Assembly: GCF_000008185.1 (NCBI RefSeq)
Contig: NC_002967.9
Location: forward strand, 2,779,202 to 2,843,201
Direction: 5' to 3'
Origin: Treponema denticola ATCC 35405
GTDB lineage: Bacteria; Spirochaetota; Spirochaetia; Treponematales; Treponemataceae
DNA: 64,000 bases
How positions within the stretch are numbered: the stretch's first letter is position 1; each line of letters begins with the position of its first letter. This document shows, one piece after another, positions 28,341 to 36,770 of the stretch. Below the pieces are notes generated by a model. That model did no database searches. It was not told the origin of the DNA and saw nothing but the letters and a program-made list of their open reading frames with translations. The position numbers and the translations under genes are program-made.

Positions 28341-30053
28341 GTGGATTCGACAACTGAAATAGATCTTGATGAACTTCTCAAAGATGTAGTAATGCCTTCA
28401 GGTGATACGTCAGTACAGCCGCCTCCGGTTTCTTCCGGTTTTGACTTTGATGTCGGTCAAAGAGCTCCATTCCCCGATATTAAGGCCGGCGGTTTAAGCA
28501 GAGATACGATGTTTTCCATGGCTCCTGAAGCCAGAGGAGAAGCAAAGCGGGATCCGAGCGAACCGGATCTTACATTAACGCATTTTGAAAAAGTTGAAAA
28601 GTTTTTTTCCGATACCCCCCATACATTATTTGATACTGCAGAGTTTTACAAGGCTGTTCTAAAAGGTGAAGGCGAAAATGCCCAGCGTCTTCATACCTCC
28701 CTTACCAAATTTTTAACGACTACTGACCCTAAAGACCGAACCGTATTCAGACAGCAAGTCGAATCGGCCTATTGGAATCTTGTTTCCGATATGGTCATGA
28801 AAATAGCCTCAGGAAAATCTTCAAAAGAAAAACAATATGCAGTAAGATACGGACTTGTTCTTCCTACGCTTTTAACCACAGAACAAAAAGATATGTTTGC
28901 AAAAGTAATAGACGAAAATAAATATTGTGAGGCAGTCTATTATTTGGATGAGTGGTTCAGAGAAATCGGAATAGGAAAAATCAACCCTTCGGCAACGGAC
29001 GAAGTTAAAATTTCAAAAAGAGACGATAATTCAAGATTTAATCAGCTTTTAGAAAAGGCAAAGGGAAAACTCCAAACTGCCGATAATTTACTGAGGGCAA
29101 AATCGGAAGAAATCAGCCGTTATGAAGACTCCATAAAACAGCAAATTGACAGCATGTTCTCTCATGATATGCTGGCAAATTTTTCCAATGTAAAATCGCC
29201 TTATTCGGAATCGCAAAAACAGCAAATCATGCAAATAAACGAAAGGCTGAAAAAACTGCTCAATTTCGACAAAGAATTACAAAACTGTATTTCAGATTAT
29301 AAAGAAGCCGATGCAGATGTACGCAGCTTGAGGGAGAAGGCTGATGCTTCCGGAGGAATCACGACCAATATGTCCGGGGCCGAAGGAGAATTCGATACTG
29401 TTAAGCAGATGGCAAAAATGACCTGCGGACGCAAAGGTAATCATTTTCCAATCCTATCCCGTGAATATTTTAGAAGCTCTTCAAAAGAATTGGGAACTCG
29501 CGAGAACATTTTAAGAGAAATGAAATGGCTTGAAGATATAGACGTGCAAGCCTATTGCCGACAATATAAAAATCAATTAAACAGGATTCCTCCCTTTGTC
29601 ATATTGGTTCCGACTTATGGAGATATAGGCTTTTGCTGGGAACCTTTTGACCGCTATAACAGGGTTACAAGTAGAGGCAGAATAGTAATCCCGATGTATC
29701 CTAAAAGTCTTAAAGTTTCCCTCTTAATGGCTACTGCAGATTTACGCTGGCAGGTTGCAAAGGAAAAAGCTTCCTACTATTGGATGGAAGAAGGCCTGAC
29801 CGGCAATTATTATCAATGGTTCCAAAACCAAAAACTAAAAGGTGACATAAAAGAATATTTTATTCAGGATTATATAACTTGGATGATAAAAGAAAGCGAA
29901 GGCATTCAAAAATTAGACAAGGAAGTTAGAGAAGTATTTTGGAGGTACATGCCCTTTTCTGACTCGGTTAAGGCAAAACTAAAAGATAGGGCCTTGGTAT
30001 ATCAAGAGCTTTGTCAAAGAGACTTAAACCGCCAGATGTCGGATGGGTACTAG
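28341..30053 (+). CDS. Conserved spirochaetal protein of unknown function
   Basis: A 570-residue soluble protein starting at GTG (28341) with AAGGTGG eight to twelve bases upstream. The N-terminal 70 residues are acidic and Pro/Gly-rich, probably disordered. A mostly helical body follows, including a coiled-coil-like stretch at about 235-335 (LLEKAKGKLQTADNLLRAKS). A well-ordered region rich in aromatics lies near 405-500 (RIPPFVILVPTYGDIGFCWE). No catalytic motif is recognised. Size and composition are those of a treponeme-specific housekeeping protein. It is followed four bases later by a glutaredoxin-like gene, so the pair may be a functional unit. Confidence 0.75.
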   Translation: MDSTTEIDLDELLKDVVMPSGDTSVQPPPVSSGFDFDVGQRAPFPDIKAGGLSRDTMFSMAPEARGEAKRDPSEPDLTLTHFEKVEKFFSDTPHTLFDTAEFYKAVLKGEGENAQRLHTSLTKFLTTTDPKDRTVFRQQVESAYWNLVSDMVMKIASGKSSKEKQYAVRYGLVLPTLLTTEQKDMFAKVIDENKYCEAVYYLDEWFREIGIGKINPSATDEVKISKRDDNSRFNQLLEKAKGKLQTADNLLRAKSEEISRYEDSIKQQIDSMFSHDMLANFSNVKSPYSESQKQQIMQINERLKKLLNFDKELQNCISDYKEADADVRSLREKADASGGITTNMSGAEGEFDTVKQMAKMTCGRKGNHFPILSREYFRSSSKELGTRENILREMKWLEDIDVQAYCRQYKNQLNRIPPFVILVPTYGDIGFCWEPFDRYNRVTSRGRIVIPMYPKSLKVSLLMATADLRWQVAKEKASYYWMEEGLTGNYYQWFQNQKLKGDIKEYFIQDYITWMIKESEGIQKLDKEVREVFWRYMPFSDSVKAKLKDRALVYQELCQRDLNRQMSDGY

Positions 30054-30056
30054 ACT

Positions 30057-30329
30057 ATGAAAAAACAATTATTTTTATTCGGTAGTAAATTATGCCCCGA
30101 TTGCGGGCCTGCAAAGGAATATTTAGAAAGAAAAGGAGTAAAGTTCCGCTATTTTGACATTACTGAAGATTTAGGTTATCTAAAGTTTTTGTTAAAATAT
30201 CGGGACGAGAGAGCTGAATTTGATCAGCTCAAAAAGGAGGGAAAGATCGGCATCCCATGCTTGATGGTTGGAGACGGCGAAGAGTTTGTATTCGACATTG
30301 AAGAAGCAGACCTATCAAAATGGTCTTAA
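30057..30329 (+). CDS. Glutaredoxin-like thiol protein
   Basis: A 90-residue thioredoxin-fold protein with the dithiol motif KLCPDCGPAKEYLERKG at the start of helix 1 and a cis-Pro loop KIGIPCLMVGDGEEF. The CPDC active site and the extra Cys in GIPC are typical of small glutaredoxin-related proteins of anaerobes. It would reduce disulfides in the cytoplasm. The partner reductase is not in the window. It starts four bases after the previous stop (operon), with a strong terminator about 75 bases downstream. Confidence 0.85.
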   Translation: MKKQLFLFGSKLCPDCGPAKEYLERKGVKFRYFDITEDLGYLKFLLKYRDERAEFDQLKKEGKIGIPCLMVGDGEEFVFDIEEADLSKWS

Positions 30330-30333
30330 TGCT

Positions 30334-30397
30334 AACCAACCTTCTTGCTCTAAGTCATGTATCTTAGCCGGTTGGTATTTAGGTTGATCCTAAATAC
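30334..30397 (+). other. Structured 3' region ahead of the terminator
   Basis: Nested inverted repeats: ACCAACC..GGTTGGT enclosing CTAAG..CTTAG, then GTATTTAGG-TTGAT-CCTAAATAC (30375-30397). It lies between the glutaredoxin stop and the terminator, and could be an mRNA 3' structure or part of a small RNA. No family recognised. Confidence 0.4.
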
Positions 30398-30403
30398 AAT
30401 CTT

Positions 30404-30438
30404 GCAGGACGTGTGAGGACACGTCCTGCTTTTTTTTA
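30404..30438 (+). terminator. Intrinsic terminator after the glutaredoxin gene
   Basis: Perfect 11-bp stem GCAGGACGTGT/ACACGTCCTGC with loop GAGG, followed directly by a run of Ts. Confidence 0.93.
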
Positions 30439-30446
30439 TGTAATTC

Positions 30447-31538
30447 TTATTTTAATACGGTTAATGGATTAATGAGTTTTCCGTCTTTATATACGGAAAA
30501 ATGAACATGGGGGCCCGTAGATCTTCCCGTATTTCCTACAGTTCCAATAATACCGCCCTGATTTAGAATTTGGCCTCTCCTTACCTTTATCGAATTCATA
30601 TGCCCATACATTGACTGATAACCGCCCGAATGAGTAACTATAACATAATTACCATAAACGGCAGAATAACCTGTATAAGAAACCGTACCGTCGAGGGTCA
30701 GCTTAATAGGAGTTCCTATAGGAGAAGCAATATCGATACCTGTGTGAAAACTCTTCCTTCCGGTAAAAGGATCTCTTCTGTAACCAAACGGCGAAGTAAG
30801 CCTTCCAATCACAGGATAAATAAAAAGCTCCCCCAAGGCCTTTTTAAGCTCAAAGGAGCTCATCGTTGCCCCCGGAATAAAAAGCTTTTGTCCTATGCTT
30901 ACCGTCTGATTCTCAAGGTCATTTGCATCCAAGATTGCATTGATAGACAGGTTAAATTTACCGGCAATAGAGCTCAAGGAATCGCCCTTTACGGCCGTAT
31001 AAATAAGCCCGTCAATCGAAGGAATAATCAGCTTTTGGCCTATCCTTAACTTCTTTGCGCTGCTTATTCCGTTTACTGAAAGAAGTGTCCCTAAATTTTT
31101 AAGACCGAATTTTTGAATAATACCGCTTACCGTATCTCCCTTTGAAACCATATATTCTTCAAAATCGACGGCAGTAATAAAATCGGGCACATCAGCAGGG
31201 GAAAAAGAGGAGCCTTCTGCAGTTTCCGAATAAGGAAGACCATCTTCTTTTACAATCTCGGAAGAAGGCATGGTATATTGGCGCATTGCATTTATAGATG
31301 AAGGCTCTTCCCAAAATGATATAGACCTTATTGATGAAAGCCCCCAATTAAGCTTTAAAATCGGGAAATAAAAAAATAGGAATCCTGCCGTGAGCATAGC
31401 TAAGAGCCCGAAAACAATCAAAGATTCATCCCTAGAGCTAAGTCTGCTCTTTTTTACGGTATTCGGCTTTCTATATCTATTGCTATGATACGATCTATTG
31501 TTATGATGCACTGCATCCGAATAAGTTATGATATCCAT
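30447..31538 (-). CDS. LysM-M23 cell-wall metallopeptidase
   Basis: A 363-residue envelope protein. A basic cytoplasmic head (1-40) and one transmembrane segment (about 43-65, IVFGLLAMLTAGFLFFYFPI) anchor it. Two LysM domains follow (about 129-172, EEYMVSKGDTVSGIIQKFG; about 178-222, YTAVKGDSLSSIAGKF). The C-terminal M23/LytM peptidase has zinc ligands in FHTGIDIASPIGTP and HVHFSVY, with GYRRDPFTG before. It would cut or bind peptidoglycan crosslinks in the periplasm. The catalytic set is intact. It is convergent with the glutaredoxin gene. The start at 31538 has only a weak ribosome site. Confidence 0.9.
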   Translation of the reverse strand: MDIITYSDAVHHNNRSYHSNRYRKPNTVKKSRLSSRDESLIVFGLLAMLTAGFLFFYFPILKLNWGLSSIRSISFWEEPSSINAMRQYTMPSSEIVKEDGLPYSETAEGSSFSPADVPDFITAVDFEEYMVSKGDTVSGIIQKFGLKNLGTLLSVNGISSAKKLRIGQKLIIPSIDGLIYTAVKGDSLSSIAGKFNLSINAILDANDLENQTVSIGQKLFIPGATMSSFELKKALGELFIYPVIGRLTSPFGYRRDPFTGRKSFHTGIDIASPIGTPIKLTLDGTVSYTGYSAVYGNYVIVTHSGGYQSMYGHMNSIKVRRGQILNQGGIIGTVGNTGRSTGPHVHFSVYKDGKLINPLTVLK

Positions 31539-31589
31539 ATCCAGTATATCGGCATAAAAAAATATGTTTTTAGGCTAAATTAAATAAGA

Positions 31590-31623
31590 AAAGGCCTAAA
31601 ACTTATAAAAGTTTTAAGCCTTT
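31590..31623 (-). terminator. Terminator after the ornithine cyclodeaminase family gene
   Basis: A 15-bp stem (31590-31604 with 31609-31623, one G-T pair), loop of four, then TTTTCTTATTT on the minus strand. Confidence 0.8.
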
Positions 31624-31649
31624 CGTTAAAAACTATAATGGGGTAAAGA

Positions 31650-32669
31650 TTATCTTAACATACCGTACAAGTTTTTCGGGTTCTTCAAAACGGGGACAAG
31701 TTCCTGAGGAATGCCGACATTTTCGTCCTTTGCTATATCGTACATCAAGCGAAGAATTGAAAAATCTTCAAGAGCAAAACCTACGGAATCAAAAATGGTA
31801 ATTTCATCCGGCTTGCGGTTTATGGGTTTACCTGTTTTGATTACATTCCAAATTTCGGTAACTTTAAAGTTATCGTCCATATGCTGAATTTCGCCCTCGA
31901 TTCGGCTCTGAGGTTCAAATTCTACATAAACGTCTCCCATAAAAAGAACCTTTGAATCAAGCTCGGTTTTTCCGGGACAGTCGCCGCCAACAGCGTTCAT
32001 GTGCATACCGGGCTCAACCATATCGGGTGTAATGATAATGGCATTTTTTTTATCGGCCGTAATTGTCGTAATAATATCGACTCCCTTACAAGCCTCTTTT
32101 GTGCTGCTGCATTTGATAAGCTTTAAGCCCTTTACATCTTTAAGATTATCCATGAGTTTATCTGTTGCAGCAGGATCAACATCATAGCAATAAATTTCTT
32201 CAACCCCCAAAATATGATGAAATCCAAGAGCTTGGAATTCGCTTTGACAGCCGTTTCCTATTAAGGCCATCTTTTTAGGGTTAGGTTTTGCAAGATACTT
32301 TGCAGCCATTACCGAGGTTGCGGCAGTTCTAACCGCCGTTGTCAAAGTCAATTCACTCAAAAGAAGAGGAAATCCTGTACAAACTTCAGCTAAAACTCCT
32401 ATAGCCATAACGGTTAAAAAATTGTGCTTAGGGTTTTCGGGATGACCGTTTACGTACTTAAACGAATAGGTTTTGGAGTCTCCTATCGGCATGAGCTCAA
32501 TAACCCCTACGGGGCTGTGATGAGCCATCCTTGGAACCTTGTCAAAGTCATTCCATCTTTTATAATCTTCTTCCAAATAAGGAACAAGCCGTTTAATAAC
32601 CGTTTCGGCACCGACAGATTTAAGATACTTTGCCATTGTAGGCAAATCAATATACTTCGTCTTCAACAT
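31650..32669 (-). CDS. Ornithine cyclodeaminase/mu-crystallin family protein
   Basis: A 339-residue NAD(P)-dependent enzyme. The N-terminal substrate domain carries RMAHHSPVGVIELMPIGD and YSFKYVNGHPENPKHN (the family Lys), followed by LTTAVRTAATSVMAAKYL. The Rossmann motif is MALIGNGCQSEFQALGFHHI (about 135-154). The C-terminal VGGDCPGKTELDSKVL is also characteristic. Ornithine cyclodeaminase turns ornithine into proline and ammonia, but relatives act on other amino acids, so the exact substrate is open. Ornithine-to-proline conversion would fit known arginine/ornithine metabolism of oral treponemes (inference). Monocistronic. Confidence 0.88.
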   Translation of the reverse strand: MLKTKYIDLPTMAKYLKSVGAETVIKRLVPYLEEDYKRWNDFDKVPRMAHHSPVGVIELMPIGDSKTYSFKYVNGHPENPKHNFLTVMAIGVLAEVCTGFPLLLSELTLTTAVRTAATSVMAAKYLAKPNPKKMALIGNGCQSEFQALGFHHILGVEEIYCYDVDPAATDKLMDNLKDVKGLKLIKCSSTKEACKGVDIITTITADKKNAIIITPDMVEPGMHMNAVGGDCPGKTELDSKVLFMGDVYVEFEPQSRIEGEIQHMDDNFKVTEIWNVIKTGKPINRKPDEITIFDSVGFALEDFSILRLMYDIAKDENVGIPQELVPVLKNPKNLYGMLR

Positions 32670-32745
32670 AAGCCTCCATGTGTTGATTGTATACTACTAT
32701 GCTAACGCATTTTATAGCTTTTGTCCACCAAAAAATGCCGAATTT

Positions 32746-32773
32746 TAAAAATAAGCTTTTAACCTTATTTTTA
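32746..32773 (-). terminator. AT-rich terminator after the peptide-binding lipoprotein gene
   Basis: Stem TAAAAATAAG/CTTATTTTTA (32746-32755 with 32764-32773), 14 bases past the stop on the minus strand. The downstream side is AT-rich. Confidence 0.55.
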
Positions 32774-32786
32774 GCAGTAGGAGACG

Positions 32787-34406
32787 TCAATCCTCAATAA
32801 AGGCGTATTTTAGATTATAGGTTCCCGGATAAAACTGTTTAACTCCTTTTAATTTTGTTTGCATAAAGATATTATAGGTTTGGTTTGCGTAAGGAGCAAT
32901 ACCGCATTCTTCTGCCAATAAAATCATTTCCGCTTTTTTAAAAAGTTCCAGCTTTTCGTTAAAATCGGAGCTTTTTTTTGCCCGCAGAACCAAATCGGTG
33001 TACTCATTATTTCCCCAGCCTATCGGAACAATTTTATTTCCGGGTAAAAAAAGGTCCAAATATCTGGCGGGTGTATCAATACCGCCGCCCCATGATTTAA
33101 AACCGACTTGATAGTCCAAGCTCTTATTCCGTTTTTTAAAGACCGTTCCCTCGATTTTATCAAGCTCTACATTTACTCCCAAAACATTTGAAAGCCTGTT
33201 TTGTAAATATTCATCAAATTTCGAGCTTTCATTTGACGGGAACATTATCGAAATTGTTATCTTTGAAGGGTCATCTCCAAGTCCCAATTCTTTTAAGCCC
33301 TCAATAAAATGAGCCTTAGGATCAGGAACTTTTTTTATCAATTCTTGAATCGGTTCGCCCGCAAGGTTGCGGTAATTTTTACCTTCAAGCTCGGTAGCAA
33401 TCGAAACAAAACCGTAGGCAGGTTTATAAATATCGTCAAAGAGGTCTGTGCAAATTTCTTTGCGGTCAAGGCTTGCCGAAAGAGCTTGGCGAATTTTTTT
33501 GTTTGAAAACAACTTGTCTTTTTGATTCATAAAGATATATTGAACGCGGCTGTCAACTCCGTTTATTTCGGCAAAGCGGTTTTCTTTTTTCAGCTTATTT
33601 ATCCAGCTTATGGAATAAGCATTTGCAATATCGATGCTTCCGTTTAAAAGCTCCCCGAGGGCGGCATTTTCTTCATTTATGATTTTAAATGTAAGAGCAT
33701 CTATTTTTACATTTTTAGCATTCCAAAATTTTTCGTTTTTAACAAGCTCAATCTTGCTGTTATGCACCCAAGTTTTTACTTTAAAAGCCCCGCTGCAAAT
33801 TATTTTTTCGGCCTCGCTGCCGTAGGATAGACCGAATTCTTTTATAATATCTTCCCTTTGCGGCGGAATTTTTGCGGCAAATTCATGAAGATTTTTTATA
33901 GGATTTTCGGTTATTATTTGAAGAGTTCTTTCATCAAGAGCCTTGATTCCTATTTCGGAGTAGTCCAGCTTACCCTTTAAAATATCTTGAGCATTTTTGA
34001 TATAGTCATAATACATTGCCATAGGTGAGGCAGATTCGGTATTGATGATACGGCGGATACTGTAAACAAAGTCTTCAGCCCTTATCTTTACACCGTCAGA
34101 CCAATAGGCTTCGCGTAAGTTAAAAGTCCATTCCGTATAATCGGCATTATGAGTCCAAGACTCGGCAAGGGCCGGAAGAATTTTTATCTCCCCATTATCT
34201 TCAGTTAAAATATCGGTCAAATTTTCGTTTATATAGTCCAATATTATAAAAGAGTACCTGTCTGAAGCCTTTGCAGCATCCAAAATACTCGGTTCCGCGC
34301 CCAATGAAGCCGTAACTGTTTTAGGCTCACTAATTTTCTTATTGCCCCCACAAGCAAAAAAAAGCAGCATCAGCGCTGCCAACCAAAATAATTTTCTACC
34401 TTTCAT
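32787..34406 (-). CDS. Peptide/nickel ABC transporter substrate-binding lipoprotein
   Basis: A 539-residue family 5 extracellular solute-binding protein. The signal peptide ends LLFFACGG (lipid Cys near residue 19). Family landmarks are ASLGAEPSILDAAKASDRYS, WTFNLREAYWSDGVKIRAEDFVYS shortened as WSDGVKIRAEDF, and NKKIRQALSASLDRKEIC, typical of OppA. The start is set at the ATG at 34406 with GAGG five bases upstream; an in-frame extension to 34667 lacks this and would hide the signal peptide. No permease or ATPase genes are adjacent, so it is an orphan binding protein that may serve an Opp system elsewhere. Confidence 0.88.
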   Translation of the reverse strand: MKGRKLFWLAALMLLFFACGGNKKISEPKTVTASLGAEPSILDAAKASDRYSFIILDYINENLTDILTEDNGEIKILPALAESWTHNADYTEWTFNLREAYWSDGVKIRAEDFVYSIRRIINTESASPMAMYYDYIKNAQDILKGKLDYSEIGIKALDERTLQIITENPIKNLHEFAAKIPPQREDIIKEFGLSYGSEAEKIICSGAFKVKTWVHNSKIELVKNEKFWNAKNVKIDALTFKIINEENAALGELLNGSIDIANAYSISWINKLKKENRFAEINGVDSRVQYIFMNQKDKLFSNKKIRQALSASLDRKEICTDLFDDIYKPAYGFVSIATELEGKNYRNLAGEPIQELIKKVPDPKAHFIEGLKELGLGDDPSKITISIMFPSNESSKFDEYLQNRLSNVLGVNVELDKIEGTVFKKRNKSLDYQVGFKSWGGGIDTPARYLDLFLPGNKIVPIGWGNNEYTDLVLRAKKSSDFNEKLELFKKAEMILLAEECGIAPYANQTYNIFMQTKLKGVKQFYPGTYNLKYAFIED

Positions 34407-34611
34407 ATAAACCTCGGCTGACAATATAACAAATTTTAAATAATTCTTCCAGCAGTCAATAGTATTTTTATAAGATACCTTGAAAAAAATAATTTGCCGG
34501 TGTATTATTTGGATAGATCTAATGTAGGTTAGACGGACACGTGCTACTGCACGAGCTGAATTTTTCAGGTATAAATCTAGATTTAATATTAAAAAAAGGT
34601 ATAATAGAAGT

Positions 34612-34920
34612 ATGAAACCTAAAGAAAAAAAAGAGATTTTTAATTTCTTAGAATATAATAAAAACATTCTCCAGTCCTATGGCGTAAAAAAAATAGGTCT
34701 TTTTGGTTCTTATGTACATAATCAACAAAATAAAAATAGCGATATTGATATATTAGTAGAATTCCATACTGATAAAAAAAATTATAATAACTTTATAAAT
34801 TTAGTTTATTACTTGGAAGATAATTTGAATACAAAAATAGATTTATTAACCATAGAAAGTTTAAGTCCTTATATTGGTCAGAGAATACTCAATGAGGTTG
34901 AATATGTATCGATCAAATGA
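34612..34920 (+). CDS. Minimal nucleotidyltransferase antitoxin (MntA-like)
   Basis: A 102-residue MNT-fold nucleotidyltransferase. The active site GLFGSYVHNQQNKNSDIDIL keeps GS and the SDIDI double Asp, with a third acidic residue in KIDLLTIE. Family knowledge: MntA AMPylates its HEPN partner HepT near the RNase site and so neutralises it. A TATAAT box at 34600-34605 is only six bases before the ATG, suggesting a very short or absent leader. It overlaps the HEPN gene by 17 bases. Confidence 0.9.
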   Translation: MKPKEKKEIFNFLEYNKNILQSYGVKKIGLFGSYVHNQQNKNSDIDILVEFHTDKKNYNNFINLVYYLEDNLNTKIDLLTIESLSPYIGQRILNEVEYVSIK

Positions 34921-35260
34921 AGAGTTATTTAAGCATATTTTTGATGAAATTGTTTTTTTGGAATCTGAAACAAGGACCATATCAAAAGAAGTATTTTTAA
35001 AAGATGAAAAAACGCAACGAGCTTTTGCACGGAGTATTGAAATTATTGGAGAAGCCGTTAAAAACATTTCAAATGATATAATCATTAAATATAAAGAAGT
35101 TCCATGGAGAAATATTGCCGGTATGAGAGATAAACTCATTCATGGTTATTTTTCCGTTGATTATGAAATTGTGTGGGATGTTGCAAAAAACATTATTCCT
35201 GAATTTAAGAACCAGCTGATAAAAATCATGGATACAGAAAAAAAGAAAAATGACAATTAA
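34904..35260 (+). CDS. HEPN-domain RNase toxin (HepT/DUF86)
   Basis: A 118-residue helical HEPN protein. The RNase motif Rx4HxY is intact: MRDKLIHGYF. The C-terminal half (DYEIVWDVAKNIIPEFKNQL) is typical of DUF86. It would cleave RNA as a dimer unless adenylylated by the MNT partner. The start is the ATG at 34904, six bases after GAGG. An in-frame ATG at 34889 is possible. It overlaps both its neighbours, giving a three-gene coupled unit (MNT, HEPN, DinB-like). Confidence 0.9.
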   Translation: MYRSNEELFKHIFDEIVFLESETRTISKEVFLKDEKTQRAFARSIEIIGEAVKNISNDIIIKYKEVPWRNIAGMRDKLIHGYFSVDYEIVWDVAKNIIPEFKNQLIKIMDTEKKKNDN

Positions 35261-35960
35261 AGAAATAATAACAGAAATCAATAAAATAGAAATAGATATT
35301 GTTGATTTTATAAGTAGTTACAGAAGTGAACGACTTGTCAGTAATTACAATGATTGGAATTATAAAGATGTCATTGCGCATCTTTTGGAATGGATTATGT
35401 TTTCAAAAAATAAACTAAACGCTATTGTACATAACCAAGATTTTCAAGAAATAAATAATATCGATATATTCAATAAACAAAATTATATAAAAAATAAGAA
35501 TAGGCATATTATAGAATTACAGAAGAAACTAATCTTTGAACTGAATGAATATAAAAATATTGTGCTGTTGTATACAGAAGCGGATTTACAAAGAAAAGAT
35601 TTGCCAATAGGTTTTTCATTTGAATTATGGCGGTATATGGTAATGGATACTATTATACATCCTGTAATGCATTTATTATATTATTTAATTAAAACAAAAA
35701 ACTATAAGTTATTTTTCAAATTGTGTAAAAAATATAATGACATATTTTATTGTTATGCAAAAGGAAATCTTGAGGTGTATTCTTTTTATGAATATATTGA
35801 AGATAGTAAGAAATTTATTGAGAATATAAAAGAATTAGGCGAGCAGTATAAAAATGATGATATGATACATGCAGTTTTAAAAGCCAATAAAATAGATGGA
35901 ACATCTAACACCCGCACTTCAACGCTGACATTCGTTTTGGACGAAATGATCTTTTTATAA
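35250..35960 (+). CDS. DinB/ClbS-like four-helix-bundle protein
   Basis: A 236-residue helical protein. LVSNYNDWNYKDVIAHLLEW and MVMDTIIHPVMHLLYYLIKT resemble the DinB-like fold of ClbS/DfsB proteins, where His residues can bind metal. Family members include colibactin-resistance and thiol-transfer proteins, but this one is too divergent to name. It overlaps the HEPN gene by 11 bases, so it may be a third component of the toxin-antitoxin unit. Convergent with fliP, overlapping its stop by six bases. Very AT-rich, which supports acquisition together with the MNT-HEPN pair. Confidence 0.6.
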   Translation: MTIKEIITEINKIEIDIVDFISSYRSERLVSNYNDWNYKDVIAHLLEWIMFSKNKLNAIVHNQDFQEINNIDIFNKQNYIKNKNRHIIELQKKLIFELNEYKNIVLLYTEADLQRKDLPIGFSFELWRYMVMDTIIHPVMHLLYYLIKTKNYKLFFKLCKKYNDIFYCYAKGNLEVYSFYEYIEDSKKFIENIKELGEQYKNDDMIHAVLKANKIDGTSNTRTSTLTFVLDEMIFL

Positions 35961-36770
35961 AAACGATTCAAATAATTTACCGAAAAGGAGTCCCCAGCCG
36001 TCAACCATAACAAAAAGAATCAATTTAAACGGCATGGATATTTGGACGGGCGGAAGCATTATCATACCCATAGACATAAGAATACTGGCGACAATCATAT
36101 CTATTATAATAAACGGCAGGTACAAAAATATTCCGATTTGAAAAGCTATTGTAAGCTCATGTAATATAAAGGCAGCTATTAAAATATGAGTAGGCACATC
36201 TGCAAGAGTATCAGGCTTTGGGAGTTTAGACATAGCCATAAATGTGCGGATATGGGTCGGATTTTTTTGCATTTGTTTGTACATAAAATACCGCATGGGT
36301 TTTTCAGCTTCCCTATAGGCTTCTTCTATTCCGATTTGTCCTTCACTCATAGGTTTATAAGCGTTATTGTATATTTGGGTAAAGGTCGGCCACATTATAA
36401 ACAGGGTAAGAAAAAAAGCGATTCCGTTTAAAACCTGAGTCGGCGGCACTTGCTGAAGAGATAAGGCCCTTTTAACAAAATCCAGAACAATACTTAAACG
36501 CAAAAAGCTCGTCATCAATAACAAAAGACTTGGAGCTATTGAAATAAGCGTGATAAAAATTAAAAGCTGAACCGAAAAAGCAACATCTTTATTTGTCGAA
36601 GGTTCTCTTATCGAAAAATCGATAAAAGGAATTCTCCCTGCCTGCCTGTTAGGATCGGCATCCGTCCTTCCGGCAGTAGTACCTTCGGGAAACCTCGACT
36701 GAGAAAAAACTTGAACCGGAATAAAAAGAATCATACCGAAAAAAACCAGAATTAAAAGATTTTTTTTCAT
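35955..36770 (-). CDS. fliP: Flagellar export apparatus protein FliP
   Basis: A 271-residue core protein of the type III export gate. It has a cleavable signal peptide (MKKNLLILVFFGMILFIPV..FSQ) and four transmembrane segments. The family signatures are LSIAPSLLLLMTSFLRLSIV and FIIIDMIVASILMSMGMIMLPP. The C-terminus (FKLILFVMVDGWGLL) is complete. It overlaps fliO by four bases. Downstream, fliQ, fliR, flhB and flhA, which usually continue this operon, are absent and replaced by the opposite-strand toxin-antitoxin unit. Confidence 0.95.
   Translation of the reverse strand: MKKNLLILVFFGMILFIPVQVFSQSRFPEGTTAGRTDADPNRQAGRIPFIDFSIREPSTNKDVAFSVQLLIFITLISIAPSLLLLMTSFLRLSIVLDFVKRALSLQQVPPTQVLNGIAFFLTLFIMWPTFTQIYNNAYKPMSEGQIGIEEAYREAEKPMRYFMYKQMQKNPTHIRTFMAMSKLPKPDTLADVPTHILIAAFILHELTIAFQIGIFLYLPFIIIDMIVASILMSMGMIMLPPVQISMPFKLILFVMVDGWGLLFGKLFESFL

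Noticed and set aside
32787..34667. 626-residue form of the peptide-binding protein
   Set aside because: It would bury the lipoprotein signal peptide inside; the ATG at 34406 with GAGG is the natural start.
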